Of a DNA stretch of 32,153 nt, positions 1 to 7,436 are shown piece by piece. The translations under genes and the position numbers were made by a program. Each line of letters opens with the position of its first letter. Within the stretch, counting starts at the first letter, position 1. The DNA lies in contig JAHFEK010000028.1 of the NCBI GenBank assembly GCA_023248495.1, positions 1 through 32,153 of the forward strand. Direction: 5' to 3'. The notes under the pieces are model-generated. The model did no database searches and was not told the DNA's origin. It saw only the letters and a program-made list of their open reading frames with translations. The DNA is from Nitrospinales bacterium. Lineage in GTDB: Bacteria; Nitrospinota_A; UBA7883; JACRGQ01.

Positions 1-41
1 ACCGCTTGGGCATAATTCGTAATTGTGGCTCTCAGTGCCAT
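1..41 (-). CDS. 5' end of an unidentified leftward gene (partial)
   Basis: Thirteen complete codons read leftward from an ATG at 41 to the window edge (MALRATITNYAQA). An AAAGGAGG Shine-Dalgarno sequence at 55-48 lies six bases before the ATG, which strongly supports a real start. Too little is visible to name a family. The gene is divergent from cheA1, so the 190-base gap probably holds promoters for both. Its leader contains an inverted repeat, listed separately, that overlaps the ribosome binding site. Confidence 0.6.
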   Translation of the reverse strand, partial: MALRATITNYAQA

Positions 42-84
42 GGGGTACCTCCTTTAAATTTGGTCGTTTAAACGTTGGTACCCC
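42..84 (-). promoter_or_regulatory. Inverted repeat over the ribosome binding site of the leftward gene
   Basis: GGGGTACC at 42-49 and GGTACCCC at 77-84 are perfect 8-bp inverted arms. In the leftward transcript the downstream arm covers the last bases of the Shine-Dalgarno and the whole spacer up to the AUG. The loop contains a second palindrome, CGTTTAAACG, at 65-74. It could be an RNA hairpin that hides the start site, or a DNA operator; the sequence does not decide which. Confidence 0.4.
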
Positions 85-135
85 TTTCTCTACCCTGACA
101 CAAGATTTAATACATCACCCTAAGAGGAATGTGGG

Positions 136-164
136 TTGACACTGTTGTGGTGAGACCCTACAAT
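136..164 (+). promoter_or_regulatory. Near-consensus sigma-70 promoter for cheA1
   Basis: TTGACA at 136-141, a 17-base spacer, and TACAAT at 159-164 match the housekeeping consensus with one mismatch. The start codon of cheA1 is 66 bases downstream. Transcription of the chemosensory cluster is therefore probably constitutive rather than driven by a flagellar sigma factor. Confidence 0.7.
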
Positions 165-230
165 CAGATAGAAATAATGCTTGGTAATTCATAGCGTTTT
201 GCCGGCTTGACCGGCGGGGGATGAGGGCCG

Positions 231-2510
231 ATGGCTTCAAACAAAGAAGCGATTTTAGAGAAACTCGACTCGCTCGCGCTTTCCTGCACCATGGCCGACG
301 CCGAGCTTTCCGATCTCGGAACCACCGTTGGCATTAGTCAGCAAATTGACGAAATTAAATCCCTTGTTGCGCCGCATGAGCCGAAGGAAATGGCGCTCAT
401 TTTCGACGGCCTTGGGCAGGTGCTGGAAAAAATCCTGCTTTATCAAGCAGAGCCCCATTCCGGTCCGGTGGTGGTGGCGCAGATTGACGAAGCGGTCAAC
501 CTCTGCCGCGACGCGCTTGGCCCATCGTATGACGTTGGAAATTTCGCCGGCCGCGCGGCCGAGGTAATGGCTTTGCTCAAAAATAAATTCAGCGTGACGC
601 CGAAAGCTCCGCCTGCCGCCGCCGCTCCGCCGTCCCCGCCCGCGCAGGCCGCCGTTTCTCCCAAGACCTCCGCGGAGCCAGCTCCGCAACACGCGGAGGT
701 GGGCGCAAGCAAGGTTATCCTCATTGACGAAAACGATTTGGTGATTTTCGAAGGCTTTTTGGACGAATCGACCGAAATGGTCAACAAGATTGAAGAATAT
801 GTCATGGCTCTGGAAGAGAATCCGGAGAATATGGACATCATCAATTCGCTTTTCAGGGTTTTCCACTCACTCAAGGGGGCGGCCGGCTTTTTGGGGATGA
901 ACGAGATCAATACGCTTTGCCACGACGCCGAAAATCTTCTGGATAACGCCCGCAAAGGGAAGATGAAGATGGATCGCGAGTTTAGCGACATCGTGATGGT
1001 GGCGCGTGACACGCTGGAAAAAGGACTTAGCGCCATCAGTGATACGCTGATCCTTGGAAAAAATAATCTTCCGAATTTCGAGGGCAAGGTTAAGAGGTTG
1101 GATATCGAGCCGGTGCTTAACCTGATTGACCGGAAGCTCTTTGGCGGCGGAGATGAAGAAGCCCCCTCGCCGAAATTGGGCGAGATACTGTTGGAACAGC
1201 ATTCGGTGACGCCCGACCAACTTCAAAAAGCGTTGGATCAAAAAGCGAAGCCGCTGGGTGAAATCCTGGTGGACATGGGAGTCACCTCAAAGGCAGAGGT
1301 GAGCGCGGCCCTTTCCGCGCAGTCCGCGGTGGTTCAAAAGGCGCCCGTCGCCGCCGCTATCAAGGTGGACACCAAGAAGCTTAATCTGCTGCTGGAGTTG
1401 GTCGGTGAACTGGTGATTGCCCAGGCGATTATCTCGCAAAACAGTGTCCTGCAAAAAGATGAAAACCAGAAGATTTCAAAGGATATTTCGGAGATGGCGA
1501 AGATCACCGGCGGCATACAGGATCACATTATGTCGTTGCGCATGGTGCCGCTCAGGCAGACCTTCCAAAAAATGAACCGGCTGGTGCGCGATCTCTCGCG
1601 CAAAACCGGCAAAGCGGTGAATTTTGTGGTCTACGGCGATGAGACCGAGATCGACAAGACCATTGTGGAGCAGCTCAACGACCCGCTGGTGCATTTGCTT
1701 CGCAACGCCGCCGACCACGGCGTGGAATCGCTGGAAGTGCGCCGCGCCGCCGGGAAAGCGGGTGATGGAACAATCACCCTTGGAGCGTACCAAAAGGGGG
1801 GGAACGTCGTCATCGAAATCAAGGACGATGGCAGCGGCCTGAATCTTGAGAGAATAAAGAAAAAAGCGATCGAGCGGGGCCTTATCGATCCCAACCGGCA
1901 GTATACTGACGAGGAACTCAAAGACCTCATTTTTCTCCCTGGTTTTTCCACGCACGAGGTGGCAACCGACCTCTCCGGGCGCGGCGTGGGGATGGATGTG
2001 GTCCGAAAAAACGTGGAAGGCCTTGGGGGGCGGGTGGACATCATCACCGCAAAGGGAAAGGGAAGCACTTTCCTCGTAAAGTTGCCCCTCACCATGGCCA
2101 TTGTGGACGGCATGTTGGTGAAGGTGGGGTCGGAGCGCTACATCATTCCCACTGTCGCCATCAGCGAATCAATTCAACCAAAGCCGGAACAGCTCACCAC
2201 GGTCACGGCTTCCGGCGAAATGCTTAATGTGCGGGGCGAGTTGATCCCCCTGATCCGCCTGAACCAGATGTTCGGGCTTTCATCCGCCAAGACGGATATC
2301 ATGCAAGCCCTTGTCATCATCGTGGGAACCGAAAAAGAAAAACGCGGATTGCTGGTGGACGACTTATTGGGGCAACAGCAGGTGGTGGTGAAGAACCTCG
2401 ACAAACGGTTGCAGGGAATCAAAGGGTTTTCGGGCAGTTCTATCCTGGGTGACGGTCTAGTGGGGCTTATTCTGGATGTCGGCGGCCTGTTCGAGTTGGC
2501 GGGCGCCTGA
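231..2510 (+). CDS. cheA: CheA-type hybrid-input histidine kinase 1
   Basis: 759-residue chemosensory kinase. Residues 1-120 form an uncharacterised helical region, followed by an Ala/Pro linker. An Hpt domain (about 165-270) carries phospho-acceptor His212 in the motif HSLKGAAGFLGM. Residues 315-364 hold two MshEN-like repeats (KLGEIL..., PLGEIL...). The dimerization helices (about 370-450) precede the HATPase domain, with the N box at RNAADHG (Asn492), DDGSG (532-536) and GRGVGMD (583-589). A CheW-like domain (about 630-755) ends the protein. All kinase motifs are intact. There is no recognisable P2 CheY-binding domain, and the Hpt is not at the extreme N-terminus as in enteric CheA. ATG 231 follows GAGGG. 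The kinase should autophosphorylate, move phosphate to His212, and pass it to CheB or the downstream receiver protein. CheA family assignment is firm; the role (motility or another output) is not known. Confidence 0.96.
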   Translation: MASNKEAILEKLDSLALSCTMADAELSDLGTTVGISQQIDEIKSLVAPHEPKEMALIFDGLGQVLEKILLYQAEPHSGPVVVAQIDEAVNLCRDALGPSYDVGNFAGRAAEVMALLKNKFSVTPKAPPAAAAPPSPPAQAAVSPKTSAEPAPQHAEVGASKVILIDENDLVIFEGFLDESTEMVNKIEEYVMALEENPENMDIINSLFRVFHSLKGAAGFLGMNEINTLCHDAENLLDNARKGKMKMDREFSDIVMVARDTLEKGLSAISDTLILGKNNLPNFEGKVKRLDIEPVLNLIDRKLFGGGDEEAPSPKLGEILLEQHSVTPDQLQKALDQKAKPLGEILVDMGVTSKAEVSAALSAQSAVVQKAPVAAAIKVDTKKLNLLLELVGELVIAQAIISQNSVLQKDENQKISKDISEMAKITGGIQDHIMSLRMVPLRQTFQKMNRLVRDLSRKTGKAVNFVVYGDETEIDKTIVEQLNDPLVHLLRNAADHGVESLEVRRAAGKAGDGTITLGAYQKGGNVVIEIKDDGSGLNLERIKKKAIERGLIDPNRQYTDEELKDLIFLPGFSTHEVATDLSGRGVGMDVVRKNVEGLGGRVDIITAKGKGSTFLVKLPLTMAIVDGMLVKVGSERYIIPTVAISESIQPKPEQLTTVTASGEMLNVRGELIPLIRLNQMFGLSSAKTDIMQALVIIVGTEKEKRGLLVDDLLGQQQVVVKNLDKRLQGIKGFSGSSILGDGLVGLILDVGGLFELAGA

Positions 2511-2608
2511 ACTTCGCTTGCGTCTTGCGGCGAGGTGGAATAATATGATGCCATCGGATTTAAAGAAGTCATCAGTTTGAGTCGGGGCATCCGAAGGAGG
2601 ATTTAATA

Positions 2609-3109
2609 ATGAGCCAGGCGGTGGAAACGAGATTCGACGCAGCCGAAGGGAAGGCCAAAGAAGGCAAGTACCTCACGTTTGTTCTGGGACACGAAGAGTA
2701 TGGTCTTGAGATCCTTAAGGTTCGCGAGATTATCAGCGTGATGGAAATCACCGAAGTGCCTCAGGTGCCCGCTTTCATCAAAGGGGTTATAAACCTTCGC
2801 GGTAAAGTAATTCCGATCATCGACCTGAGAATGAAGTTCGGCATGGCCCCGATTGAGTACACCCGCGAGACCTGCATAATCGTGGTGAACGTGCATGAGC
2901 TTTTGCTGGGCATCGTGGTGGATACCGTTGCCGAAGTTTTGGACATTCCCGAAAAAGACATTGATCCCGCCCCCACCTTTGGCGGTTCCATCAAGACGGA
3001 CTTTATTCTCGGCATGGGGAAAGTTAAGGGGAAGGTCAAGATACTGCTCGACATCGAAAAAGTGCTCTCATCCGAAGAGTTGGAAGCCGTAATCGCCGTT
3101 GACGCATAA
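2609..3109 (+). CDS. cheW: CheW coupling protein
   Basis: 166-residue single-domain CheW, the adaptor that couples CheA to chemoreceptors. The typical pattern is visible: a short N-terminal tail, then YLTFVLGHEEYGLEILKV, the strand pair around NLRGKVIPIIDLR, and IVVDTVAEVLDI. An AAGGAGG site at 2594-2600 with an 8-base spacer gives it one of the best ribosome binding sites in the window, suggesting high expression. It lies 98 bases after cheA1 and is probably co-transcribed with it. It should link one or both CheA proteins to receptors encoded elsewhere. Confidence 0.95.
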   Translation: MSQAVETRFDAAEGKAKEGKYLTFVLGHEEYGLEILKVREIISVMEITEVPQVPAFIKGVINLRGKVIPIIDLRMKFGMAPIEYTRETCIIVVNVHELLLGIVVDTVAEVLDIPEKDIDPAPTFGGSIKTDFILGMGKVKGKVKILLDIEKVLSSEELEAVIAVDA

Positions 3110-3280
3110 GCGTACCTCCATCGTCGTTTCCGCCCACCCCCGCCGCGGCACTCTTGGGGCGGGCGCGGGTACAGTGTGGTGAAGATATCCCGTTGGATGG
3201 GATGTGTTTTGCTTCACGGGGGGCTTATTAAAGAAGGCTTATAACGCTCTTCCGAATCCGCCATTATTACTCCCTTCGTC

Positions 3281-3289
3281 TGCTATAAT
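3281..3289 (+). promoter_or_regulatory. Extended -10 promoter upstream of cheR
   Basis: TGCTATAAT is a perfect -10 hexamer (3284-3289) with the TGn extension, 43 bases before the cheR ATG. No good -35 hexamer is found at 16-18 bases, which is normal for extended -10 promoters. It would let cheR and downstream genes be transcribed apart from cheA1-cheW. The preceding gap (3110-3280) also holds an imperfect hairpin (3131-3165) without a T-run. Confidence 0.5.
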
Positions 3290-3332
3290 GACGCGGATAA
3301 TTTCTTTTCTAACAAAATTATAAGGCTATGGC

Positions 3333-4199
3333 ATGGGAACGCTGGACACACTATCCGATAGCGATTTTGAACATTTCCGCCGTCTCATTTATGAACAAAG
3401 CGGCATTGCCCTCAACGATTCGAAAAAAGAGTTGTTGCGCACCCGTTTGCGGTCACGGTTGGAACGGGAAGGATATGGTTCATACCGTGAATATTTCGAT
3501 CATATAAAATCGGACCGGACCGGGGACATGCTTGTTCCGTTGCTGGATGACATCAGCACCAACCTCACCAGCTTTTTCCGCGAGGTTAATCACTTCAACT
3601 TTCTTAAAAAAATATTGCCGGAATGGATTGACCGTAAGCAACGGGCGGGGATTAAGACTTGGCGTATTTGGAGCGCCGGCTGTTCTACCGGTGAAGAGTC
3701 ATATACCCTTGTCTTTACAATGCTGGAGATGTTGGGTGCGCGGGCGGCGAGTTGGGATGTAAAGGTGCTTGCGACCGACCTTTCCACGGAAGTTTTGGGC
3801 CGGGCCGCTCAGGGGTTGTATGACCGCGAGCGGATGAAGGATGTGCCGAAAACAATGCAAAACGCCTATTTTGTCCAAGAGATCGCCGAACTGACCACCA
3901 AACAGGGGAAGCGCCTCGGCATGCGTCCCTGCGTACGGGTGATTCCCGAAGTGCGGAAAATGATAACGTTCAAACGGCTCAACCTGATGTCGCCACAGTT
4001 TCCGTTCAAGCATCATTTTGATTTTATTTTCTGCCGGAACGTGATGATTTACTTCGACAAGCCAACCCAGGAAACGCTGGTAAACAAGTTTTATCAACAC
4101 TTGGCTCCCGGGGGATACCTTTTCATCGGCCATTCGGAAAGTCTGACCGGTCTTCAACAGCATTTTAAATATATCCAGCCAACCATTTACGAAAAATAG
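3333..4199 (+). CDS. cheR: CheR chemoreceptor glutamate methyltransferase
   Basis: 288-residue SAM-dependent methyltransferase that methylates glutamates on chemoreceptors for adaptation, opposing CheB. The N-terminal CheR helical domain (about 1-75, FRRLIYEQSGIAL) precedes a Rossmann methyltransferase domain. The SAM-binding segment is WSAGCSTGEESY (from Trp113), the acidic motif LATDLS follows, and FIFCRNVMIYF and LAPGGYLFIGHSES are typical of the family. Length is normal and no TPR extension is present. The Shine-Dalgarno is weak (AAGG about 10 bases before ATG 3333). Its presence implies that methyl-accepting receptors feed this pathway, although none is encoded in the window. Confidence 0.96.
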   Translation: MGTLDTLSDSDFEHFRRLIYEQSGIALNDSKKELLRTRLRSRLEREGYGSYREYFDHIKSDRTGDMLVPLLDDISTNLTSFFREVNHFNFLKKILPEWIDRKQRAGIKTWRIWSAGCSTGEESYTLVFTMLEMLGARAASWDVKVLATDLSTEVLGRAAQGLYDRERMKDVPKTMQNAYFVQEIAELTTKQGKRLGMRPCVRVIPEVRKMITFKRLNLMSPQFPFKHHFDFIFCRNVMIYFDKPTQETLVNKFYQHLAPGGYLFIGHSESLTGLQQHFKYIQPTIYEK

Positions 4200-4491
4200 A
4201 ATGACGGCAGGGCGGAGGATCGGGGCTGGCGCGCGGCGGCGCTTGACCGGGGCGGCACCCGCCGCCGGGGTGCGTGGAATTCAGCTTCCATTTAAGAAAA
4301 TCAAGGAATACAATACGATGATTGCAGTTATAATGGCAGACGGCAATGTAACTATTGATAACATAACGACCTGTCAGCCGGGCGGGGGCGGGCGAAATTC
4401 CGGCAAGACCGGTAAAGCGGGAGCATGTACTAAACGGCCTTATCAGACTAAAGGCATAAAGAATTTTATGCCGCTGGTTCATGGGGAATAA
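4200..4491 (+). promoter_or_regulatory. Structured leader between cheR and cheA2
   Basis: This 292-base stretch holds no convincing gene. It contains GC-rich self-complementary sequence after cheR (about 4232-4268), a perfect -10 hexamer TATAAT at 4329-4334 without a clear -35, a small CCGG/CCGG stem (4400-4403 with 4409-4412), and a perfect 8-bp hairpin, GGCATAAA (4453-4460) with TTTATGCC (4465-4472), loop GAAT. The hairpin ends 19 bases before the cheA2 ATG. A weak GGGGAA (4483-4488) precedes that start. I could not match it to a known riboswitch. Confidence 0.4.
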
Positions 4492-6531
4492 ATGCCTGAA
4501 GAGATGATGGATCCAGAGGTATTTAGGGAATACCTCGCGGAAGTTTTCGAGTCTCTCGCCGGTTTGGATGAAAAATTCGTCGCCTTGGAGCAGAGTCCTG
4601 GCGACATCAAGATTATCGACGGCATTTTTCGGCCCGTGCATAGCATCAAGGGAAGCTCGGCCTTCTTCGGTCTCAATCACGTCAAAAGCTTCGCGCACAT
4701 ACTTGAAAATCTTCTTGATGATCTGCGAAAAAGCGTTCGCGTTGTAACCCCCGTTATCATTGATAATTTGCTGAAGGGAACGGATTACCTGAAAGCGATG
4801 TTCCAGCGCGTGGTGGATGGCGATATGAACTTCGTCCTCACCGAGGAGGAAGACACGTGGATCAAGGGGTTGGCCGGGCGCATAGGTGGCGGCGCGATCG
4901 AGAAGGAAGAAGAAACGCTGGCGGGTTGCCTGAACCTCATGCGCGACCAGCTGGATGAATTTAAAAAGTCGGGCAAGTTGACCAGCGATATGATCGATTC
5001 ACTGGAATATTATTTTGGCAAAGCGCGCAAATTGGCCGTGGAAGGGGGCCTTGCCACCATGAAGGAAAGGGCTCCCGTGCCGGCCCCCGCGCCAGAGCCG
5101 GCCAAGAAAGCCATCGAAGAGGGTGAAGGGGAAGAAGAAACGGTCAAGGTGGAAAAGCTGGGGGAAATCCTTCTCGCCAGCGGCAAGGTATCCGCCGTGC
5201 AAATTGACGAGGCGCTGCGGAATAAGCATGAGGGGGAGAAGCTGGGGGATTCGCTTATCCGCCAGGGGATTATCACGCGGGAGGGGTTGACCGACGCGAT
5301 GGACTCGCAAAAAAAGCAGGCCGAGGAGGCGGCGAGGAAGGCCGCCCCCAAAAAGACCATGCGCATCGAGGAAGAACGGGTGGACGAGTTCATGGCCCAG
5401 ATCGGCGAACTGGTCATAATTTCCGAAACGCTCAATTATCTTGAAAAACGGCTTGACGCCATTCCCGGCGCATCCGCCATCTCGAAGGAATTCAAGAATT
5501 CCAATATCACGTTCTCCGAGCTTACCTACCAGTTGCAGCGCGGCTTGTCCGAAGTCCGCAAGGTCAGCATCAAGGGGTTGTTCCAAAAAGTACCGCGCAT
5601 CATCCGCGATACCGCCACATTGTTGGGGAAGAGCGCCAATGTGGAAATCGTGGGGGATGACGTACTGCTGGACAAGAGCTTGTTGGAAAAGCTGGAAAGC
5701 CCGATAGTGCATATGGCGCGTAACGCCATCGATCATGGCGTGGAGATGCCTGACCGGCGCGAAGCGGCGGGCAAACCGCGTACCGGTTCGGTGAAAATAT
5801 CGGCCGAGATCCTCGGTGAAAATTTGGTGATCAAACTCAAAGACGATGGCGCGGGGTTGCCGCGCGCGAAGATACTCCAAAAGGCGGTCAGCCGCGGATT
5901 GATCTCCCAGCAGGCGGGGGATCAGCTTGCCGACCGCGACGTGTTCGATTTCATTTTCGCCCCCGGATTTTCCACCGCCGAAAAAATCACCGATATATCG
6001 GGGCGCGGCGTTGGGATGGATGTGGTGAAGAGCGCGCTGACCGACGTGAAAGGGAAAATCGTGATCGAATCGGTGGAAGGATTCGGCACCACATTTAACA
6101 TTTCACTTCCCATGACCACCACGCTGGTTACCATCAACGGCCTTGTCGTGATGGTGGGAGAGTCGCGTTTCATTCTGCCGGTGGAGGACGTCAAGGAATC
6201 GATCCGCCCGCGGCGGGAAGAGGTGTTCACCGTAAAGGACGCGCGGGAAATGGTGAACATCCGCGGCGACCTGTATCCCTTGGTGCGGTTGTACAAGAAT
6301 TACAGGATACAAACCAAAGTCACCGACGTAACCGATTCGGTGGGCATTCTCATTGAAAAAGGGGGAAGGCGGTGCTGTCTTATGGCGGACGCTATCGTGG
6401 AGCAGCAAAATGTGGTACTCAAGGATTTGGGCCGTCCTTTTCGCAAGGTGCGGAGCATACGCGGCGGGGCGATCCTGGGTGATGGCTCCATCGGGCTTGT
6501 GATCAACGTTGAAGGATTACTGGAGGTTTGA
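4492..6531 (+). CDS. cheA: CheA-type histidine kinase 2
   Basis: 679-residue second CheA. The Hpt domain is N-terminal (about 5-110) with phospho-acceptor His50 in HSIKGSSAFFGL. A helical linker and an acidic Pro/Glu segment lead to two MshEN-like repeats at 222-244 (KLGEILLASG) and 250-273 (KLGDSLIRQG). Dimerization helices follow, then an HATPase domain with RNAIDHG, DDGAG and GRGVGMD all intact, and a C-terminal CheW-like domain (about 550-679). As in CheA1, no P2 domain is recognisable. It shares the layout of CheA1 from the MshEN-like module onward but is clearly diverged, so the two are paralogs rather than a recent duplication. It starts directly after the structured leader and lies 3 bases from the Hpt-CheW gene. 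Confidence 0.96.
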   Translation: MPEEMMDPEVFREYLAEVFESLAGLDEKFVALEQSPGDIKIIDGIFRPVHSIKGSSAFFGLNHVKSFAHILENLLDDLRKSVRVVTPVIIDNLLKGTDYLKAMFQRVVDGDMNFVLTEEEDTWIKGLAGRIGGGAIEKEEETLAGCLNLMRDQLDEFKKSGKLTSDMIDSLEYYFGKARKLAVEGGLATMKERAPVPAPAPEPAKKAIEEGEGEEETVKVEKLGEILLASGKVSAVQIDEALRNKHEGEKLGDSLIRQGIITREGLTDAMDSQKKQAEEAARKAAPKKTMRIEEERVDEFMAQIGELVIISETLNYLEKRLDAIPGASAISKEFKNSNITFSELTYQLQRGLSEVRKVSIKGLFQKVPRIIRDTATLLGKSANVEIVGDDVLLDKSLLEKLESPIVHMARNAIDHGVEMPDRREAAGKPRTGSVKISAEILGENLVIKLKDDGAGLPRAKILQKAVSRGLISQQAGDQLADRDVFDFIFAPGFSTAEKITDISGRGVGMDVVKSALTDVKGKIVIESVEGFGTTFNISLPMTTTLVTINGLVVMVGESRFILPVEDVKESIRPRREEVFTVKDAREMVNIRGDLYPLVRLYKNYRIQTKVTDVTDSVGILIEKGGRRCCLMADAIVEQQNVVLKDLGRPFRKVRSIRGGAILGDGSIGLVINVEGLLEV

Positions 6532-6534
6532 TTT

Positions 6535-7425
6535 ATGGCATCACCAGCGGCCTTGGCGGCCTTCTTCAGTGAAACCGACACCCATACCGAGGTTTTCGAG
6601 CAATCCCTGATCGCGTTGGAAAAAGACAGCGCGAACAAGGAGGTTATCAACGAGCTTTTCCGGACCGCCCACAGCTTGAAGGGGAACGCCGGTCTCGTGG
6701 GGCTTACGGAGATCCACGCCATCGCCACGGACATGGAATCTAAGCTGTCCGACATACGGGAGAGCGGTGGCGCGGTGGAACAGCAGGTGAAGGACAAGCT
6801 CTTTGAGGATCTGGATAAGATCAAGGGGTTGGTTGAAAAAGCGCGGGGCGGATCCGGTGAACCTGCGGCAGCGCGCAAAAACGAAGAGCGGCCAGCCGCG
6901 CAGGATCAGGATGATGAGCATCACGAGGAAGAGCAACAGGGCGGCGCGCACGACGGTGCCGCGGCTGATGGGCATCGCGGCAAGCCAAGCGGGGGCCGTT
7001 GTTCGTACCTTACCTTTACCCTGGGGCGCGAAGAGTACGGTTTCGTCATTACGTCGGTGCGTGAAATCATTCTTCGGCGGAATATAACCCATGTGCCGAA
7101 TACAAAGAACTTCGTAGCCGGTATCATGAATTTGCGGGGGATGGTAATCCCGGTGGTTGACGCCAAGCGCAAGCTCGGTTTCGCCGGCACCGGGGATAAA
7201 GCCGAAAACATCATCATTTTGGAAAATGAAGGGATGGTGACCGGCGTGCTTGTCGATAGCGTAAAGGACATCCTTACGTTCGAAGAGAATATGATGGTTC
7301 CCGCGGAAACGGCGCTTGGCGCCATGGGGGGAGCTTTTATCGACCGGATCGGCAAGGCGGATAAACACTCTATACTGCTGCTTAATACCGGCAAGTTTTG
7401 CGACGTTAAAGAAAAGTACTACTAA
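6535..7425 (+). CDS. Hpt-CheW fusion protein
   Basis: 296 residues. An N-terminal Hpt domain (about 5-105) carries phospho-acceptor His46 in RTAHSLKGNAGLVGL. A low-complexity linker rich in Glu, Asp, Gln and His (about 108-150) leads to a CheW domain (about 155-290; YLTFTLGREEYGF, NLRGMVIPVVDAKRK, VLVDSVKDIL). There are no dimerization or ATPase domains, so it cannot autophosphorylate. It looks like the two ends of a CheA without the kinase core. GGAGG inside the end of cheA2 with an 8-base spacer sets the start, so translation is probably coupled. It may recruit an Hpt relay into the receptor array, act as a phosphate sink for CheA1/CheA2, or be an accessory adaptor. Domain assignment is firm; role is inference. 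Confidence 0.9.
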   Translation: MASPAALAAFFSETDTHTEVFEQSLIALEKDSANKEVINELFRTAHSLKGNAGLVGLTEIHAIATDMESKLSDIRESGGAVEQQVKDKLFEDLDKIKGLVEKARGGSGEPAAARKNEERPAAQDQDDEHHEEEQQGGAHDGAAADGHRGKPSGGRCSYLTFTLGREEYGFVITSVREIILRRNITHVPNTKNFVAGIMNLRGMVIPVVDAKRKLGFAGTGDKAENIIILENEGMVTGVLVDSVKDILTFEENMMVPAETALGAMGGAFIDRIGKADKHSILLLNTGKFCDVKEKYY

Positions 7426-7436
7426 AAGGCGGCAAA

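Noticed and set aside
3131-3165. Terminator after cheW
   Set aside because: An imperfect hairpin (5+4 pairs with one mismatch and a 15-base loop) without a following T-run.
4380-4445. c-di-GMP-I (GEMM) riboswitch in the cheA2 leader
   Set aside because: Only short fragments recall the motif; the conserved CACGCA...GACGCAAAGCC core is missing.
4201-4491. Open frame of 96 codons exactly filling the cheR-cheA2 gap
   Set aside because: It starts right after the cheR stop and ends right before cheA2, but the product is an Arg/Gly/Ala-rich sequence of no known type, it lacks a ribosome binding site, and it contains stems and a -10 hexamer. A leader is the simpler reading.
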